Shown here one piece after another: positions 60,813 through 64,000 of a stretch of DNA of 64,000 nucleotides. Positions within the stretch are counted from its first letter, which is position 1. Every line of letters begins with the position of its first letter. The position numbers were made by a program, and so were the translations under genes. The stretch lies in assembly GCA_030272585.1 (NCBI GenBank), contig BSYQ01000012.1:3534001-3598000 (forward strand), read 5' to 3'. The notes under the pieces were generated by a model, which saw only the letters and a program-made list of their open reading frames with translations, did no database searches and was not told the origin of the DNA. Source of the DNA: Bryopsis sp. KO-2023. Taxonomy: Eukaryota > Chlorophyta > Ulvophyceae > Bryopsidales > Bryopsidaceae.

Positions 60813-60873
60813 CCAAGTGAGATTCGAACATCTTACCGCACGATGTCGAGTCATCTACACTAAACGCTAAGCC
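60813..60873 (-). other. tRNA-like segment, left palindrome arm
   Basis: On the minus strand it starts GGCTTAGCGTTTAGTGTAGA and ends with GATGTTCGAATCTCACTTGG, giving A-box-like and B-box-like pol III promoter elements at tRNA spacing. No acceptor stem is seen. It points away from the palindrome centre. Confidence 0.4.
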
Positions 60874-60987
60874 AAGTGAACCACAATGATTTTGTGGCTG
60901 TTGCGATAATATACCTTAATCTGTTTGTAATTCTGTGAAATTAGGGTATATTATTGCAACAACCACAGAATCATCGTGGTCCACTTT

Positions 60988-61047
60988 GCTTAGCGCTCAG
61001 TGTAGATGACTTGATATCGTGCGGTACGGTGTTCGAATCCCACTCGG
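60988..61047 (+). other. tRNA-like segment, right palindrome arm
   Basis: The plus-strand copy of the left-arm segment: GCTTAGCGCTCAGTGTAGAT near its start and GGTGTTCGAATCCCACTCGG at its end. The B box is closer to consensus than in the left arm. Again there is no paired acceptor stem. Confidence 0.4.
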
Positions 61048-61360
61048 TTCCCTTGGGTTCTGGGGACCCTGCGGGGGTCACTTTGTACGTCATCCACATG
61101 ACGTTACTGCAACGTCATTACGTTGTTGTACCGAACGTCGTACTGTCTGTGTCGGTACAACAACGTCAGTGACACGTTGCAACAACGACCCGATGTTGGG
61201 TGCTGGTCGTTGGCGATAACGTATCGTACCGACCCAGTGAAACGTTCTAGACAGGTTGATTCGATCGAAAACAAGTTACAGGACTCCCCAACACTCTCAC
61301 ATAAGTATCAAACACGAGCCTAGAGTCCCCTGAATCAGACCCATCACATCGAACGTTACA

Positions 61361-61374
61361 CCCTTCCCCCTCTC
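61361..61374 (-). other. Polypurine tract of the retrotransposon
   Basis: GAGAGGGGGAAGGG on the minus strand sits immediately before TGTAACG, the presumed LTR start. Such tracts prime plus-strand DNA synthesis in LTR retrotransposons. Confidence 0.65.
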
Positions 61375-61808
61375 AAGAGAAAGGTTACCCAAAATCCGAA
61401 CCTTTTTTCGAGGAAAGTCAATAGCGACCAAAAACCAAACTAAAAGAACTCGACCCGGCTAAAAGGTATTTTGCTCAATTAGTTCTAAGGGCCTTTCCTC
61501 GGCACCCCATAATACCTCAAACCCAAAGATCCAAAAGAACTCATTCACTCTCGGAAACAACCACTAAAGCCACCTGGCACAACACTCAAGGACCCACCAA
61601 ACATCCCAGTTGTTCCACCGAACATGATCAACCGGGCCATTAAACCGGTATATATTATCGAACTCAAAAACTCCACCAAACGATAATATATCATTTCAAA
61701 TATTACAAAAAAGTCTCTCCTGTAACCCGTCCAGTCCTGTCTATCCAAAACAACAGTCCGTCTTACCCAGCGACCCCGTCGCCGGCCGGTTTACCTTAAT
61801 CATAATAT

Positions 61809-64000
61809 TCAAAACGCGTCACTGGGAGGAGCCACACCCTGTTGTTTCCAAAACTCGACGACCTTGACTCTGCAATTCGTCAGATGCTGTCGAGGTTCCC
61901 AAGTTCGATCTATTTCACTACAACCGTGCCAATGAACCAAGTATTCTCGAATTGTTTTCCTTTTCTTCCCCCCCTGAGAACGGACCCGCGTTCGAACGAC
62001 TTCCGACACCTCATATTCCTCCCGGCCATCCACCATAACAGGAAAACCCAAAGAATCCACTGTACGTTGCGAAAACCGAGAAGAAGAGCGAAAAGGACGA
62101 AGTTTCGAAATATGCAAAACGGGATGCACCTTGACCTGAGACGGAAACTTAACCTTGTAGACCACATCGCTGAGAACTTGAACGATCGGAACGGGCCCAT
62201 AAAATTTTGCACCCAGCTTGTCCGTACTGGCCTGCAACCGTCCCCGCACCACACTCGCCTTCACCAGCACCTTTTGGCCCACAGAAAAAATCTCTTCCGA
62301 CCGACCCTGGTCTGCATAATACGCCACACGAGCACGCGCCGCCTCCAAATTCGATTGAGCCCACCGAAATTCGTCCCTCATGCGGTTCAACATAGCCTCA
62401 CTGGTCTCCGCCCGAAACCGCGAACACCCAGCCTTTGCCAAAACAACCCTCAAACCTTTCGTAAAAGGGGCCGAAACATCCTCTCCCGTCAAAAAACGAA
62501 ACGGCGACATCCCAGTCGATTCATGAAGACTACTATTATATGCGAACTCGCAAAACGGTAAATAAGTCGGCCACAGGACCTCAGTGCCACCCACAAAGTT
62601 CCGCAAATACTCATTAATAACACGGTTGACCCTCTCAGTCTGTCCGTCCGTTTCAGGGTGGTCTGGGCTACTCATATTCTGTTTTATTCCTAACCCACGA
62701 ATCATATCTTGCCAAGGGGCCCCCACCAGACGCGGGTCCCTATCCGAAATTACTTCACCCGGAACCCCGTGCTGGCGCACAATATGTTGCAAAAACAAGG
62801 AAACCAACCCCTTTGAACTCAACGAAACCGAACAAGGAATAAAATGCCCAAATTTCGTGAGGCGATCAATCACGACCACCACACAGTCAATACCATCTGG
62901 TGACTTCGGAAAACCACAGAGGAGATCCAAACTGACGGAGAAAAATTTCTTTTGTGGTATACTCAATGGCGCTAAAAGCCCACGGGGTTTCCTTTTTTCT
63001 GGTTTCGACTTCTGACAACCCAAACAACAGCGAACGTATTCCTGAATATCCTTCAAAATTCCAGGCGAAAACACCCACTTTTTCAAGCGTTCTGAAGTTT
63101 TTCTCATTCCCAAGTGTCCCCCCAAAACATCGTCATGCGCAAACTGTAATAACTGCGAACGAACTGCACGAGGCACATACACGCGTTTTTCACCTGAGTT
63201 TAGTACCTTCAGCACCAAACCATCTTTGAGTTCATATCCTTTAAGAACTCCTTTCTGGACCTTTTTCAAGAAGTCAAGCGCATCCGAATCCGCCAACAGC
63301 TGTTCCCGAATCTCGTTCTCGATATCCCCACCACCTGAACTTAGAAAATTCAAAGCCACTGGCCTTCTGGACCATGCGTCTGCCACCAAATTCAAACGAC
63401 CAGCCAAATGCTTAATCGAGAAATCGTATTCAGCTAACGTGTCCAACCAACGAGCCAACCTTTGATTTAGCTTTTCCTGTTTATGTAAGTGGGTCAGGGT
63501 ACTGTGATCCGTTATTATCTCAAAACGACGCCCATCCAAAAGGTATCTCCAATTCTCCAACGAACATATAATCCCATATAATTCTTTCTCATAAGTGGGC
63601 CAGTTTAGCTGGGAACCCGACAAAAGCTTCGAATAAAATCCAATTGTATTGGTCCCCTGCATTAAAACGCCCCCTACTCCCACGTCCGAGGCATCAGTAT
63701 ATAAAACAAACCCCTCTCCCTCCGGACTAGGCAACTGCAAAATGGGAGCCTTTTTGAGTTTATCCTTGAGATCATGAAACGCTGAATCAATTTCCGTCGT
63801 CCACTCGAACGGAACCCCTTTATGTGTTAATCGATTTAACGGATACGAGATCGTAGCGTACCGATTCACAAAACGTCGGTAAAAATTGCATAGCCCTAAA
63901 AATCCCCTCACCTCTCTGAGGTTCTTAGGCCTAGGCCAGGACTCTATAGTATGAACCTTTTCTGGATTCACTGACAACCCTTCTGGACTTAAAACATATC
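61809..64000 (-). mobile_element. Ty3/gypsy chromovirus-type pol polyprotein, 5' part beyond the window
   Basis: One open frame runs from the right edge to a stop at 61809 with no break. It enters at the end of reverse transcriptase (GLSVNPEKV...REVRGFLGLCNFYRRF, thumb/connection), so the catalytic Asp residues lie outside. RNase H follows (YTDASDVGVGG, EKELYGI, TDHSTLTHL), then integrase with an HHCC zinc site (GGHLGMRKT...CCLGCQKSK), DDE catalytic residues (SLDLLCGF, SDRDPRL, GQTERVNRV), a GPVPIVQ-like C-terminal domain, and a chromodomain (REYLVHWHGCSEIDRTWEP) at the end. The chromodomain places it with chromoviruses, which use it to target chromatin. The intact frame suggests a young insertion. 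Confidence 0.95.

Larger units (their letters stand above)
60731..61131. repeat. Large imperfect palindrome (~190-bp arms) with tRNA-like sequence in each arm
   Basis: The left arm (~60731-60919) and right arm (~60942-61131) are imperfect reverse complements around a ~20-bp A/T-rich centre; matching blocks include the tatatt/aatata centre-flanking sequence, gtgtagatgactcg/ttgat, and atgtggatgacgtac. Each arm holds a tRNA-like segment (60813-60873 minus, 60988-61047 plus) with A-box-like TTAGCG-TAGTGT and B-box-like TGTTCGAATC. It lies inside the putative LTR. Confidence 0.75.
59663..61360 (-). repeat. Putative 3' LTR of the Ty3/gypsy element (outer boundary uncertain)
   Basis: Reading on the minus strand, pol ends at 61809, a purine-rich tract GAGAGGGGGAAGGG (61374-61361) follows, and directly after it the sequence begins TGTAACG. 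This is the expected polypurine tract plus LTR start (TG). A matching TG...CA end is possible at 59663 (TGTAACT on the plus strand), giving a ~1.7-kb LTR, but other TGTAAC sites (for example 60427) could serve. The partner LTR is outside the window, so length and target duplication cannot be checked. The region is full of cgttgttgta/tacaacaacg motifs. Confidence 0.5.

Noticed and set aside
61842-62561. 239-codon plus-strand open frame
   Set aside because: It is antisense to the retrotransposon pol frame and has a Pro/Arg/His-rich composition typical of a shadow frame.
1-64000. CRISPR arrays, bacterial operons, Shine-Dalgarno sites, rRNA genes
   Set aside because: None seen; the spliced gene structure shows the DNA is eukaryotic, so bacterial features are not expected.

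Overview
This window is nuclear DNA of an intron-rich eukaryote, most likely a unicellular alga or other protist. Almost every gene is split into short exons by GT-AG introns with T-rich 3' ends, neighbouring genes lie on both strands, there are no operons, and A/T and C/G homopolymer runs are common in introns. The gene set (cytosolic isopentenyl phosphate kinase, class I hybrid-cluster protein, secreted PstS-like phosphate-binding protein, organelle-type presequences, membrin and TM9 endomembrane proteins, a plasma-membrane-type Ca2+ pump) would suit a chlorarachniophyte, haptophyte, stramenopile or similar protist. I cannot fix the lineage from sequence alone.

Layout. 1-144: first exon of a minus-strand gene running off the left edge. 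1.8-3.1 kb (+): secreted PstS-like protein. 3.9-5.7 kb (-): PEP-mutase/isocitrate-lyase-family enzyme with a long C-terminal extension. 7.1-10.5 kb (-): eight-exon hybrid cluster protein. 12.2-14.4 kb (+): unknown tail-anchored protein. 15.6-18.0 kb (-): TM9SF-type lumenal domain with an N-terminal anchor but no nine-TM half. 20.3-28.4 kb (-): about 20-exon P2B Ca2+-ATPase. 29.9-32.2 kb (-): isopentenyl phosphate kinase. 32.3-32.7 kb: MITE-like element with 3-bp target duplication. 33.1-35.8 kb (+): membrin-type Qb-SNARE. 36.8-41.2 kb (-): divergent nuclear F1-ATPase alpha-like protein. 42.0-43.0 kb (+): small type I membrane protein. 44.1-45.3 kb (+): intronless NAD kinase. 46.6-47.0 kb (-): conserved 46-residue microprotein. 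47.2-51.2 kb (+): coiled-coil protein. 52.6-54.2 kb (-): divergent PAP2-family protein. 55.1-59.2 kb (+): CDK5RAP1/MiaB-type methylthiotransferase. 59.7-64.0 kb: a chromovirus-type Ty3/gypsy retrotransposon, with pol truncated by the window edge and a long LTR-like region holding a large palindrome and tRNA-like sequences.

The genes do not form one pathway. Themes are secretory-pathway membranes (membrin, TM9-like, Ca2+ pump, PAP2-like), organelle-directed enzymes (NAD kinase, methylthiotransferase, PEP-mutase-like, F1-alpha-like) and nutrient or nitrogen-oxide handling (PstS-like, Hcp). Exon models were built by hand from splice signals, phase continuity and family conservation. First exons are the least certain parts. 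The best candidates for something undescribed are the F1-alpha-like protein with its altered P-loop, the TM9SF ectodomain-only gene with a possible 27-nt intron, and the palindromic tRNA-bearing LTR.
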